A DNA stretch of 64,000 nucleotides, taken from NCBI RefSeq assembly GCF_964204865.1, contig NC_135258.1:9043001-9107000 (forward strand), written 5' to 3'. The DNA is from Styela clava. Its lineage: Eukaryota > Chordata > Ascidiacea > Stolidobranchia > Styelidae. The position numbers were made by a program, and so were the translations under genes. Below are positions 49,101 to 60,500 of this stretch, piece by piece (position 1 is the first letter of the stretch; the number at the start of each line of letters is the position of its first letter). A model generated the notes under the pieces. The model was not told the origin of the DNA. It ran no database searches and saw only the letters and a list, made by a program, of their open reading frames with translations.

Positions 49101-49711
49101 TACATCGAACCAGACAGATGCTAAAAAATGAATGATGATATATTAATAAAATATATTTCCCAAATATTTTTTGTTTGTTTTTTTGTTACTAATTAAACTC
49201 GTGGAAGTGAGTGAAAAACATTATTTTTGGCAGAAAATTAGAATGTTTGTGATGCTATTATAACTAAATATAATTTTCAGAATTCACTTGGAAGCGTGTG
49301 ATGACTCGCACAATCTATATGCTTGCTGTATTATTCGTCGCTCTCAGCATTCCACATTTCAACGTTATACTTTCCTTAGTTGGAGGCTCTTTAATTGGCT
49401 GCACCTGTGTGGTCTTCCCGCCGTTATTTTACTACTTATTATCAAGGCAACAGAAGCCTGAAGACGCCTACGGGCCCTTACCGGAGCACATGCTGCATCC
49501 GCATAGACCAGCTAATAACTACAGAGCATTAGAATCAAATTACAATTGGAAGCAAGTGAACCTAAGTCTTCATATGAAAGTCTTCCTGTTTGAAATCATC
49601 ATTTTTGGAGTGGGTGCCGGTGTTTCTTCAACTTACTTTGCGATCCAGTCATTGGTAACAGGATCCTCTGGTTTCACTGTACCTTGTTATGTTAATGCAT
49701 CGGTAGGTTGA

Positions 49712-50350
49712 TTCGTGGTAGATTACTAAGAATGGTAAAACAACCTGTGAAACCAACTTTTTATGACTGTATTCTTAGGAAATGTTTGTCTGTAGCCACG
49801 GATATCATTTCCATTTGTATACTCTATGCTTCCAAAGCATTTTTATCACTCTGTATAAGAATAAGAATGTAAAAAATTTGAAATATCTCTAGCAGATGAC
49901 AAATATTGCTTAATAACAAACTAATGAACTTTCACAATTTTTCTATATATATTGCCTCTGAGGACAGTATATTTGAGTTATTTGTTATGGCGCGCTACGA
50001 AATTGTGGAAGTTTGTCTTTTTAAAAGCAAACTATAATGATCTAATAGTAATAATAGTATATTTATAGTAATTAATGTTGTCATATTCGGAAAATAGTTT
50101 TGTATCCGACATGACGAGAGGTTTTATTTTAGGTTTTCTGATACGCATGAATACACATTTCCTAAATTTTTATTCTGGAAGTAAAGTTCTTGAAATTAAT
50201 CTTGTAAAAACAACTCAGAATTCAGTATATTATCATTGACCCTAAAGACTGATTGAGTTGGATTTATGTAATTGAGGTTTATTTGAAGATAAACCTAATT
50301 TCAAAACACATTTCACTTAGCTACCTTTGAACACATATATCTTTATATTT
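49712..50350. other. 3' flank of transporter E, no gene seen
   Basis: The direct duplication with the region after transporter F continues for about 50 bases past the stop (to ~49760; the matching part runs to the window end). The rest is AT-rich with no gene supported. Confidence 0.45.
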
Positions 50351-50356
50351 TTTATT
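50351..50356 (-). terminator. Poly(A) signal of the minus-strand gene
   Basis: TTTATT on the plus strand, AATAAA on the minus strand, about 210 bases downstream of the stop codon at 50565. Confidence 0.4.
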
Positions 50357-50564
50357 GTGAAAATATTTTATCAAAAGAGAAAAACGTGCAATAAATAAAT
50401 AAACATAAAAAACGTAACTTTTGTAATAAGCCGATACTTCAACTCTAGTGCAGGAGTAAACTGTGCAAAAATCGTGACCGTTTTCAATCTTGATGTTTTG
50501 CTTAATCTTGTATTCTGCATTATTTCCTCTATATTTTTAACCTTTTTTGGTTTGTTTATGATCA

Positions 50565-51897
50565 TCAACTGACAGTTTTGGCTGACATAGATGATGAAAT
50601 ACGTTTGCATTTTGATTCTATATTACGCTTCTTGTTGACATCATTCAACCATTCTAGAATACGTTCTGTTTTTCCAGGATCACAAAAATTAATGTGGTCT
50701 GGCATGGATAGAATAGGCTGAAAATGTGTTGCGTGTGCGGACAATAATGTTGGAGACCTTGGAGAGTCCGGTAGCATAGAAGTTCTTGGAGAATGTGCTA
50801 AATTATTAATTTTTAAATCTAACGAAATGTATTGCACTGGTTGTTTTTGTGGTTGACCACTCAAAGGTACTGTTTGTCGATAGCTAACGGCAGAGTTTTT
50901 GTTGACTTTGACGATTGGCGCTCTCGCACTTGTAATTTTAGGAGGTTCAATAATATTTGTCTGTTTGCGTGCTCCATCGCTTCGATTCAACTTAGCAGAA
51001 TACGACATAAATGTTTTTCGTTGTTTTGGTGCTTGATCCGGAAAAGATGGAGAAATAATTGCCTGTTTGTTTTGTACATACTTAGATATAGGCATGATAT
51101 TTCCTTTCCTCGTGGGTCGAGCTGCGACGAAACCGGTCGCATTTCGTGTAGGAGGTCTTGAGGTCTGTACTTCCGATGGTGCATTTGCGTTTTCTGTGCT
51201 ATCGTGCGCTGTATTTTGCAAATTTACTGAATTACTGATAATCTTGGTTGCCAAATCTAAAATCTTCTGTTGCGAATATGGTTTTGTATGGACAGTTTTT
51301 ACTTGCTGTTGCGAAAGATTTTCACGTGTGTTTTGTTTTCTTGTTGTATTTTGCGCCTCGTAACAGTTACTCTTGTAATTGGGGACACGAAATTACTCGA
51401 ATCTTCTTCCTCGTCCAAATTGCTTTCATTTGGCGTAGCTTTTCTCTCGTTTTTGATTTCAATCTTGTTTTCCTTTGACTCATCGGCAGCTGCCCAGCCT
51501 TCTTTAACTCCACGTTGTAGCTTCTTGCTTACTGAGTGAAGAAGAGTTTGGACGTAGGGAGGTTCCTCCATTTTATCAGTTACAGCTGAACTGAAACGTA
51601 CGCGTTTCTTTTCTTGCTTGCCGTATGTTGATACGTGCTTTGCAGAAGCTCCAGGCCAGTCTGGCGAATTTGATCTCGAATACTTCAACGCACTCGGTGC
51701 TCTTTTTTCTGTGGTATTTTTCTCCAAAGCTTTTGATACTTCTTTTTGAAACGTCGTTCCATCTGGAGACGGAGTTTTAGTTTTCTTACTCGGCTTTTCT
51801 TTGGTTGGTGATTCTGCCTCGCTCGCGCCATCTCCTCGGCTACGATGCTCATAAAATGGAACGTAGTTTACGATAGTGTGATGAGGTAAATGTGTTC
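50565..51897 (-). CDS. Unrecognised Ser/Lys-rich protein, 3' exons, RVxF-like motif
   Basis: Two exons are visible: 51326-51897 and 50565-51266. They are joined in phase 0 across a 59-base GT-AG intron (CAC|gtgaaa ... gcaacag|AAG), which resolves an apparent frameshift. About 424 residues remain and the start is missing: the upstream acceptor at 51898 implies an earlier exon, but the inverted arm begins 20 bases further on. The protein is rich in Ser, Lys, Pro and Asn and looks mostly disordered, with no membrane segment. KKRVRFSSAV in the first exon fits the RVxF motif that docks protein phosphatase 1. The C-terminal part has a more ordered-looking stretch (ILEWLNDVNKKRNIE). I do not recognise the family. 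Alternatives are a pseudogene with a real frameshift near 51300, or a gene truncated by the duplication. Confidence 0.55.
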
Positions 51898-54154
51898 CTG
51901 ACGATATATTGTGTTTATTTCCTCATATATTCCTAATTTCGTACACACCCAGATTAGGTAATGTTATTATAGGCTTCCACAAGACAAACCATGATTGTAA
52001 TCTGGAATAGCAATAAATATGTACAATTGCAATGATTACTGTTGGTATTCGCATCCTCGTAACCTGTACCGCGAAACATAGTTATAGAAAATAGTAGAAA
52101 CCATTGTATGACCTCAAAGGAAACCGACTTTTAATTAACATCAATACTCTATTGATTGAGTATTTTGTATAAGCTATTTCATTCTATATTAAAAAAAATT
52201 CTCTAAATTCATTATATTTCCAAACTATATGAAATTAAAAGCCAGTATCGATATGGTCTAAAAAATACATATATTTCTTCATTGAAATCTGAAACCGATC
52301 GAAAATTCAGAAGTAGTGTCATTACTAGTAGTCAAACACGTAACATATATTATATTTTATCTACGCTTTCAACTGTATATTTCTCCATACTGTTAAAATA
52401 TTTGTTTTCTCATGAACTCAAAATGCCTGCATTTTATTAAACTTATAAACATCTTGAGAGGTTGCAACTTCAAAAGTTTTCATTAACGCTGGCTAATATC
52501 TCGCTTTGCGGGCTTCATTATTAACTAAATGATATATTTAATGAAAAGAACTGTCTAAATACGTTATGAAGTCATTCGTAATCAATAAGTTCAGATTTGA
52601 AACTGAACACGTACGCACACAGTCGTGAATACCTGTTACGGCATATTGAATAGATAGCTTGCCTATAAGATAATTTTCCTATTTAAATCTGCGAGAGATG
52701 TTATAAAATGGCAATATATTACAATCAAAATTATTTTTTCATTCGAAGAAAGGCAAAGTGTCTCTAATTATCTTTCAATATCATTTTTCAGTATGTCCTT
52801 GAATGCGTCTTTCAACCTATACCATGTCTATAGTTTGACCTATCAGGTTATACGCTTGTCTGAAATTGTTTGGAAATATTCTCAAACAATACTGACCACT
52901 GCAAATGCAACATATATCAAAATCAAACAGACTATTTCTGACAGCTAAAGTTGTAGTAAACAGGCACATATCAACTCTTAAATTTCAAGTCACATGATTT
53001 TTCAGGTGACATATACTGTAAACCTATACTATTGCGAAACTTGCCAGTTAGCTAGACTGTGCGTTATACTTATCGTATTGGAATACAATTGATATAATAA
53101 ATACATATGAGTCAAGTATGAGACTTGAAGTATCTGAATCTTATTTTTTGTATATTATTCAAAAAGCACACAAATATTATGTTTTAAATTACTAAAAACT
53201 TTTAGTGGAATTTTTTATTTTTGTAAGAGCACAAATTGTTGATTATTAATAGAATGTTTCGCGCATGCAATGAATTGGACACCAATAATGCAACTCCGGT
53301 GCATACTTGCATGTATTGTTTGAACAATATTGAACGAACAATTTACACAATTACACTTTTAAAAAAGTAGTAAAATCCCTCACAATTCGGGGTTATAATC
53401 AGGCGCAATGATTTTTAAAGTGTTCACACACTCAGAAGGCGTTATGTAAGGTGTTGTTGGTTTTCGAATTTTCGTTGTTCAGCATATCTTACCGACTTTC
53501 GTCACTCCATTTAAGGGGCTTGGGTAAGCGATGGCCTGGTTGGCTAAGGCACAAGTACGAGATTACTTAACCTTCTGTATCAACGTAGTTTGACCAAAAC
53601 GAAGGCATCGCCACTTAAATTTTAAACCAATTGAGTGAAATATGCATAATGTTGCATTTAGGCTACATTACGTTACTCATAAAAGCGTACAAAATTGCAT
53701 AACAATATGAAGATTTTAAACTGCTTTCAACTTCTTTAAGAATCGATATATTTTGTCACCACAAACATTTTAAACCTAATTGGGCGGAAGAAGCAGGACA
53801 TTTTTCGTTTACACTTCAGTAGGACACTCATAATAATATACGAATACGAAATTGCATGATAATATAAATACTTTTGATTGCTTTCAACTCCTATTAGAAT
53901 CGGGATATGTCGCCAATTTACTGTAAATTAAACCTCGCCTAAAATTTTATTTGAGCATGTAAAATTAGTAATATTTAAAATTTCAGGATCAAAGTCAATT
54001 TATGGCCTGGAGAAAGTGAAATAACACGTAACTTATTCTTCCTATCGAGATGGAAATAAGTCGATCAGAACTGAAATATACAAATTTTGTTTCCTAAATT
54101 CATTGTTTCAGAATAAATATTGTGCGAGATTTGCCTTGGTTGGTTAGTTTTTTT

Positions 54155-54362
54155 GGCGCTCCAGAAGTATGTGTACCAATATGGAGGTAACTAACTTTGT
54201 TCGCCTATTTTACGTCAAATTGTGTGAAGGGACTGAAACCTATGGACAGAGGATATATTTATGTGGCTAACACAGACTGTTCCCGAACTCGTAATATAAC
54301 TAAAACAATAAGAATTAGAATAAAAATATGGCCTAACCTGGTACACATACTACCGGAGTACC
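54155..54362. mobile_element. 208-bp MITE in the right arm
   Basis: Mirror copy of 35209-35416, with inverted ends GGCGCTCCAGAAGTATGTGT and CACATACTACCGGAGTACC. Same length in both arms. Confidence 0.7.
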
Positions 54363-56734
54363 GTTTTTTTATGCTTGCTAGAAACATTCATGGTCAGGCA
54401 TGCAACTAGGACGTATTCGTAGTAACTGCGGCCATTTAAATCATAACGTGCCTATTTTTTCATGTATATTCATTTGATCGTATTCATATTATATATAAAC
54501 CATCAATATTAAAAGAAAAATATATTTCTTTGCCATCATAGGAATATAGCCTTCAGAATTATTATAACTGTATTCAGATGGAAGCGTGCCATATTTAATA
54601 TCTCGGTTTCTTAATACGAAGATGTCCATTAATTTAGTAATTATTAGATAAGTCGATGTACTAATGTGAGGATACCTCGTGCGCCGGAACGATAGCGCGA
54701 GATGGAAAATAAAGGAGATGAAAACAACGTGAAATTTGGTAAAGTTGAAACTTACAGATAAAACTAGAAAAAAACGTATCATCTATGAACAAGATAATTA
54801 TAAAGTATCAAAGGTTTAGTAAATATATATACACTGAATTTATCTTAGCGTGTAACCATTGAAAACTCTATAACGATTAAGGGAGTCAATTTTAAACTAC
54901 ATGCGAGCGTTTTATACATATATAAACATTCATTATATTGAATTCAAATTGCTTCAATTGGCACAGTTACAAGTAATTCTTCCCAAAATACTATCTGAGT
55001 ATATTTTTCGTTTTGCTTTGTACGAAAGTGGTGTAGGTGTTCAATCCACAACGCGAAAAATATATCTATTAATCAAAATGTACAAACAAGAGGACTTTTC
55101 TTATACCTTCGTTATGAAAATCGTTTTATTTAAAGAGGTTAGAGGTCGTCTTAATAGAAGTTATACTTTTGCCTCTGTAGATAACTAACATTTCTTTTTA
55201 ACCAACATTTCCATTTTTCTGTGTTTGCTGCATTTCAAATTACCAAAAAAATAAATATGGTTAAATAGAATTTTTGTAATCATAAGCAGTGACAAAAACT
55301 GGACTGAAAATTTACATGACAGAAATTACACATTTACTGTATTCCATTGAAGCGTAAAACATATCATTAAATTCCAAACAAAGTTCATAAAAATCGATTC
55401 ATTGGGCAAAACATTTGGTGCAAACAAAAACGGTTGAACGAGTCTGCTTTTCAGCATTACTGTTCAAGTCTCTCATGAGAAATTACTATCACATGATGTA
55501 GCTGTCATAAGATATAGCCATAGATGATCATTCGCGCTAATGATAAATGTCATTGATTATTATGCAATACGTGTAGCGCTATTAATATTGCAGACTGTAC
55601 AATTAGTGTGCAGTTGTAACTTCTGCTGCAGCTTGTTTCAATCAGAAAATTTTGAATTGTTGGTATTTGTATAGCTGAAGGGGGTTAGAAGAGGAAAATA
55701 AGTAAAATTTGTCAGCTAGTGGTATAGGAAAAGTAGAACAATATGCCAGGCGGTTTTATAAGAAAATTAAAAAAAAAATAGTTCAAAAAATTTTTTCCAT
55801 TCATTTAAAAAAATTTTCCGTTGGATTGTTATCAGACAACATTGAGTTAGTTACACTAACGCTGCATTTTTCTGAGTTAACACTCTGCAGGACTCTTCCT
55901 CAGTTGCTCAATATTAGATTATACTAAAAATGTTACATATATTGCTTATGGTGTTTGTATGTGTTGTCATTTCAAAAGACCGCATCAACATTCGAATGGT
56001 AGAATAATTAAATCACTTTTTCTTTCGATTTTAGAAAATGAAATGCTACATACGTACATTTAGGTAATTTTCGGTTTGTAAAGAGTTTAATAGGTTTACA
56101 GTAGTTTTAGCCATTCGTAATTATTGCGAGAATGAAAATAGTAAAATGGAAAACGCGGATGTTACCATAACTCTTCAGTCTACAAGTTTTAGAGCAGTTG
56201 TATTTCATATAATATACAAGGAAATGTTCAAATTCTGGAGCCTGTTACAACTTGCACAACTACAAATTTCAATTTACATACATCTTGAACTTTCACTCTT
56301 ATCTTTGAGTAATACCAATTTCGTAACTGAATACGTTTATCTGACATAATAACCTCCCACACATCACTTACACAACATCACATGAGTTGAAAGTCTGTTT
56401 AGAACTATTATATCAGACATGTTGAAATACGATCATAAATAGATCGTAAAATATTATTATTTTGTTTTTGAACGCCTACCTTATGAGTAACGATGACTCC
56501 TACTTCTTTCTGTAAAAAAAACCTTCATGAACATATTTAAGAACGACATATAAACACGGCCCATATGTACCTATACATATTAAGTATAGAAATATGACCG
56601 TATGGAAATCCCCATTATTGTCTGCAAAATCGACATCATGACCAAACAGGCATGCAAGCTTCGGGCACAATTTATATTTTCAACAAAAACCAAATTTTTG
56701 AAGATTTCAGCACATTTTACTCACTTTACTTCAC

Positions 56735-56806
56735 CTGAACTCGGGTTGTGTACCAGCTTAGGGTTCAGGTTGTGCGACATCTTGGTGCGCATACTTCAGG
56801 AGTACC
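56735..56806. mobile_element. MITE end in the right arm
   Basis: Mirror copy of 32754-32830, ending CGCATACTTCAGGAGTACC. Only one inverted arm is present, as in the left copy. Confidence 0.55.
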
Positions 56807-57578
56807 CAATTCACTTTATGAAAATCTAAAAGTAGTATGGATGTTTATATTTCATTATTTCAATATATTATGTAGACAGAGCGTATATTTATTCTAAATT
56901 CAAACATATTTTTACTTCCCGCTATTTGTCACTAATTAAATAACTTTCATTTATAACAAGTGGGTAATGAGAATACTAAACTATAGAAACTCTATTAGGT
57001 TAGGACCGTGAGCACATATTTCAAAACGTTATTTTTATCCTGTAAGCATATTTTCTTATCCATAATAAAATGAAAAGTATATCTGGAACAATAAGTTGCT
57101 GCTATCTTGAGATAAAATCGACTTTCCCGTCACATTATAATTCTATTTGTAATATCTGATGCAATATGGCGCATTTGCGATGTGTCTGCGCAACTCAGTC
57201 TCACAAACAAAATTTATCTCGCACGTCATCGAAAACACTTCCAAAGTGAAAGTGTAAGCAGCTTGACTCAATTTTATTTCCTCATGAGAAATTGCCTAAT
57301 AATGATAAATATCAGTTATAGTCATGCTAAACAAATTAATATTTACGAAGCAATTCTCAGACAAAGCGAAATTCATATTAGAAACTTGAGAAATAAGAAG
57401 TATTGCTTTGGCGCTTAAAACTGGTAATCAAAATGTTATCTAAAAATATTTCGATAGCAAACAATTTTAACGGAGGTAATTCTTTCATTTTGCGTATAAG
57501 ATTTTTTCTTCTTTGGAAATATATTTTGATTCACGTGTTCGTTTGCAATGCTATATCATTTTCAGAATTTTGAAATAA

Positions 57579-60500
57579 ATGTCAAATATAATGCAAGATG
57601 AAGCTATTGCGCCGTTGCTGGAAATTGGAACAAAAGTGAAGGTAAGAATTGTTAGTGAGTAAAAAGATGAAGTTTACGATTTATGAATAACGCTCAAACG
57701 AGAATATCGGTTGGAAACCGAATACTTATCGATCGATAGTTAGGAGATCCCCCAAAACAGAAACTGCAGTTTCGATTCATCCGCTCGTGTAACTTGCGCA
57801 CTGCGCATCGCACACACACACTCGGCGGGTCTCAAAATTCTCTCGCTTTACAAAAATCTAGATCACTTAATCAATAATTGATTGATAACTCTCTAATTAT
57901 ACGACATAATTCGCCCAAAATCAATAGGAATCTGGTCCGAGATAAGATGAATGCACATGCAAAATCTGGAGCAGATTCAATCTCGCTTTCGTGAGATATC
58001 GCGTGCATCTAACAGACACACAGACAGACAGACAGACAGACAGACATACATACAAATACCTATCAATATACTTACCGATCTTAAGATCGATAAGTAATAA
58101 TTTGGGAAATGAGCCAGTTCTGTCAATTGTGATTGTATACATCTAAGCAAGTAACTGATATTTGATAACAAGCAACTTGGCTTACTAAGTTGAGGTGTGA
58201 ATGACGCTCAAGTACGGATGTCATTTTCATGAAGTCGACCACAATGCCACCTTTTCTTTTTGTGAAATGAATATATTTTAGGTCGACAAACGCTATGGGA
58301 TTGGAATGGCTGCTGTATTTATCATTGGTACATTATGCGGAAGTGGAGTATTGGCTATACCGCAAGCTATTGTAGATGGAGGATGGATAGGTGAGTTAAT
58401 TTTATGTCTTTATCAGTTATCGATTTTAATCGGTAAGTATGTTGATAGGTATTTGTCTGTTTATCTGTCTGTCTGTTTGTCTGTTAGATGCACGCGATAT
58501 CTCACGAAAGTGAGATTGGATCTGCTGAAAATTTTGCATGTCAATTCATCATATCTTGTACCAGTAGCCTATTGATTTTGGGCGAATTATGTCGTATAAT
58601 TAGCGAGTTATAAATTAATTAGTTATGGGATACAAGGTGTCACTATGGAGTAAGAGCGCTGTTTTGGGGAATCCCCTGACTTTCGATCGATAAGTCTTCG
58701 GTCTCTGACCGATATTCTCGTTTCAACCTCAATGATTCACTCAAGTTATGACAAATTGCCTTATCTTACTATTGTATATACTAATCATCATGAATTCGTT
58801 GCCATACAGATGAGAAATAACCTCAACCGTATATTTACAATTTGTATGTAATTCTCACTGTGTCAATGTTATTTAGTTCTGTTATTTAGTTAGACTATTA
58901 CATGAAATACTAATTCTCAATTCTAAATATAGTTCACGCAATCATGGAAGACCCTTCTTTATTTCTTGTAATCAATAGCACGTGACTAAATTCTAGGTTG
59001 TACGTAAGTGGTTGTATTGCCAATGTATCAAAGTATTTGCCGTGTTTACGCTTTTAAAATAAAAAAGATTAATTTTTATCAGCTGCAAGATTGCAGAACT
59101 TCGGTGCGACATGGTACTATTTCTACCGGCATATCATTTGAAACCTAACCTTTTTAAGTTTTTACCTAATTTAAGTTTTTTTATTCATTTTATTTATTTG
59201 TACACGCCTTTAAAACAGCACTAAGTATCATTTGTGATATCATATGAATCATACAAACAACTGACATTCATAGCAATTGATCACTTACTAATAGTTTCGT
59301 TTAGGATTGCAATGAAATGACTCCATGGCAAATAATATACTTAGCATATTTCTTCTGTCAGCATTTCGTGTGATTCAAGTGCACTCTCGGTCATAATGAA
59401 CAAAGAACAATTTGCTACTGTATCATGGCTAAACATAAACTGAGTCTTGTTGGATTACATAAACCAATACTATACAAAATAGGGCAGTAATGTAACTTGC
59501 ATACATTTTCTCGCAGAAGACATGAGTTCAAATGACGTCAGTAGCAGTAAAATTTGTTGTAAGTTTTTTTTTTGTGTGTTTTTACGACATGCCGTTGATA
59601 TGATGATATCTTAATCAACTCAGATGGAGTCAATTTATGTTTAGAACCGGATTATTTCATGTCCAGTTTGTTACATGCAGAAACCCACGTTATATACAAG
59701 TTTGCCTGCATATATGACGACCAAGTTTCAATTGCTGTTTCGAGATATTTTCTAACATACGCTGTTGTTGTATTGTCAGCAATGCCTTTGCTTGTGGTAT
59801 GCGGTCTCGTATCAGCATTCACCGGAACTCTTCTGGGAAAGTGTTGGATTATACTGCAAGAAAGATACCCTGAATATGAGGCAAATAGAGTTACCGACCC
59901 CTATCCAACAATTGCGTTTCGGGCAGCAGGAAAAGTTGGAGAATATGCTACAAGAGTTTGCCTATATGGCTCTCTATTCGGAGGAGGTAAGATAAAACAA
60001 ACAGAAAAATAAATTGCTTCAAAAAGTTGTGACCTAAACGTAGTAGGGCTATAATCCTGTAATCGCACTGCTGTTTAAATGGTTTGCCACATATATAACG
60101 GTTTAAACCACTAAGCGTATCGGGAACTGTTGTGGGTTTTTTTAAATAAACTACGTTAAGTTGCATTCAATCTGTAATAACTTCTACACTTTGTTATCTA
60201 TTTCCATACCCAAATTGGATCAGTGACCGAACGAGAAACCATATCGTCACGCTAATAACCGAATTGCGTAAGTCATTTTTGACGATTTTGAGTTTTTATA
60301 AAATAGGTATTTATGTAATGCTGCGCACCTGTCTGTTAACTCAGATTTTATTTTAAGAATTCCGAAACCCATAAAAATGGAGATTTAGTATGACATGCAC
60401 ATTTGTGCAATTGTTTCGTCATAATGAATTATCATTGTTATCGCAGGACTATTGTGACGTCACAACGGCAAAATAACCTCGGTGAAGTATTTTCGAGTTT

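Larger units (their letters stand above)
44253..49711 (+). pseudogene. Transporter E: broken copy of transporter F
   Basis: This would encode an AAAP amino acid transporter but is damaged. Exons 2-7 are 44253-44361, 46340-46544, 47025-47242, 47753-47924, 48580-48786 and 49281-49711. Compared with F: exon 1 is missing here and found reversed at 31925-31987; the donor after exon 2 is GTTAAT instead of GTGAGT; exon 3 is 205 nt instead of 207 because TA is missing in GTTTGCCTA^TGG near 46525, which shifts the frame, gives CLWLSIRRR and, if spliced, a stop in exon 5. Exons 4-7 are otherwise open and almost identical to F, so the damage is recent. Landmarks that survive: GTLCGSGVLAIPQAIV, DPYPTIAFRAAG, GTPKDFWYAG, FGNDMKPNVLSALSPGW. 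Intron 2 holds a transposon fragment (about 45322-46110). Assembly errors could imitate single lesions but hardly all of them. Confidence 0.85.
51918..58208. repeat. Right arm of the ~6.3-kb inverted repeat
   Basis: Reverse complement of 31349-37668. It ends inside intron 1 of transporter F; from 58209 on the sequence instead matches 44190 onward in direct orientation. It contains exon 1 of transporter F, a copy of R1 and two MITE copies. Apart from that exon, no gene is supported in this 6.3 kb. Confidence 0.88.
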
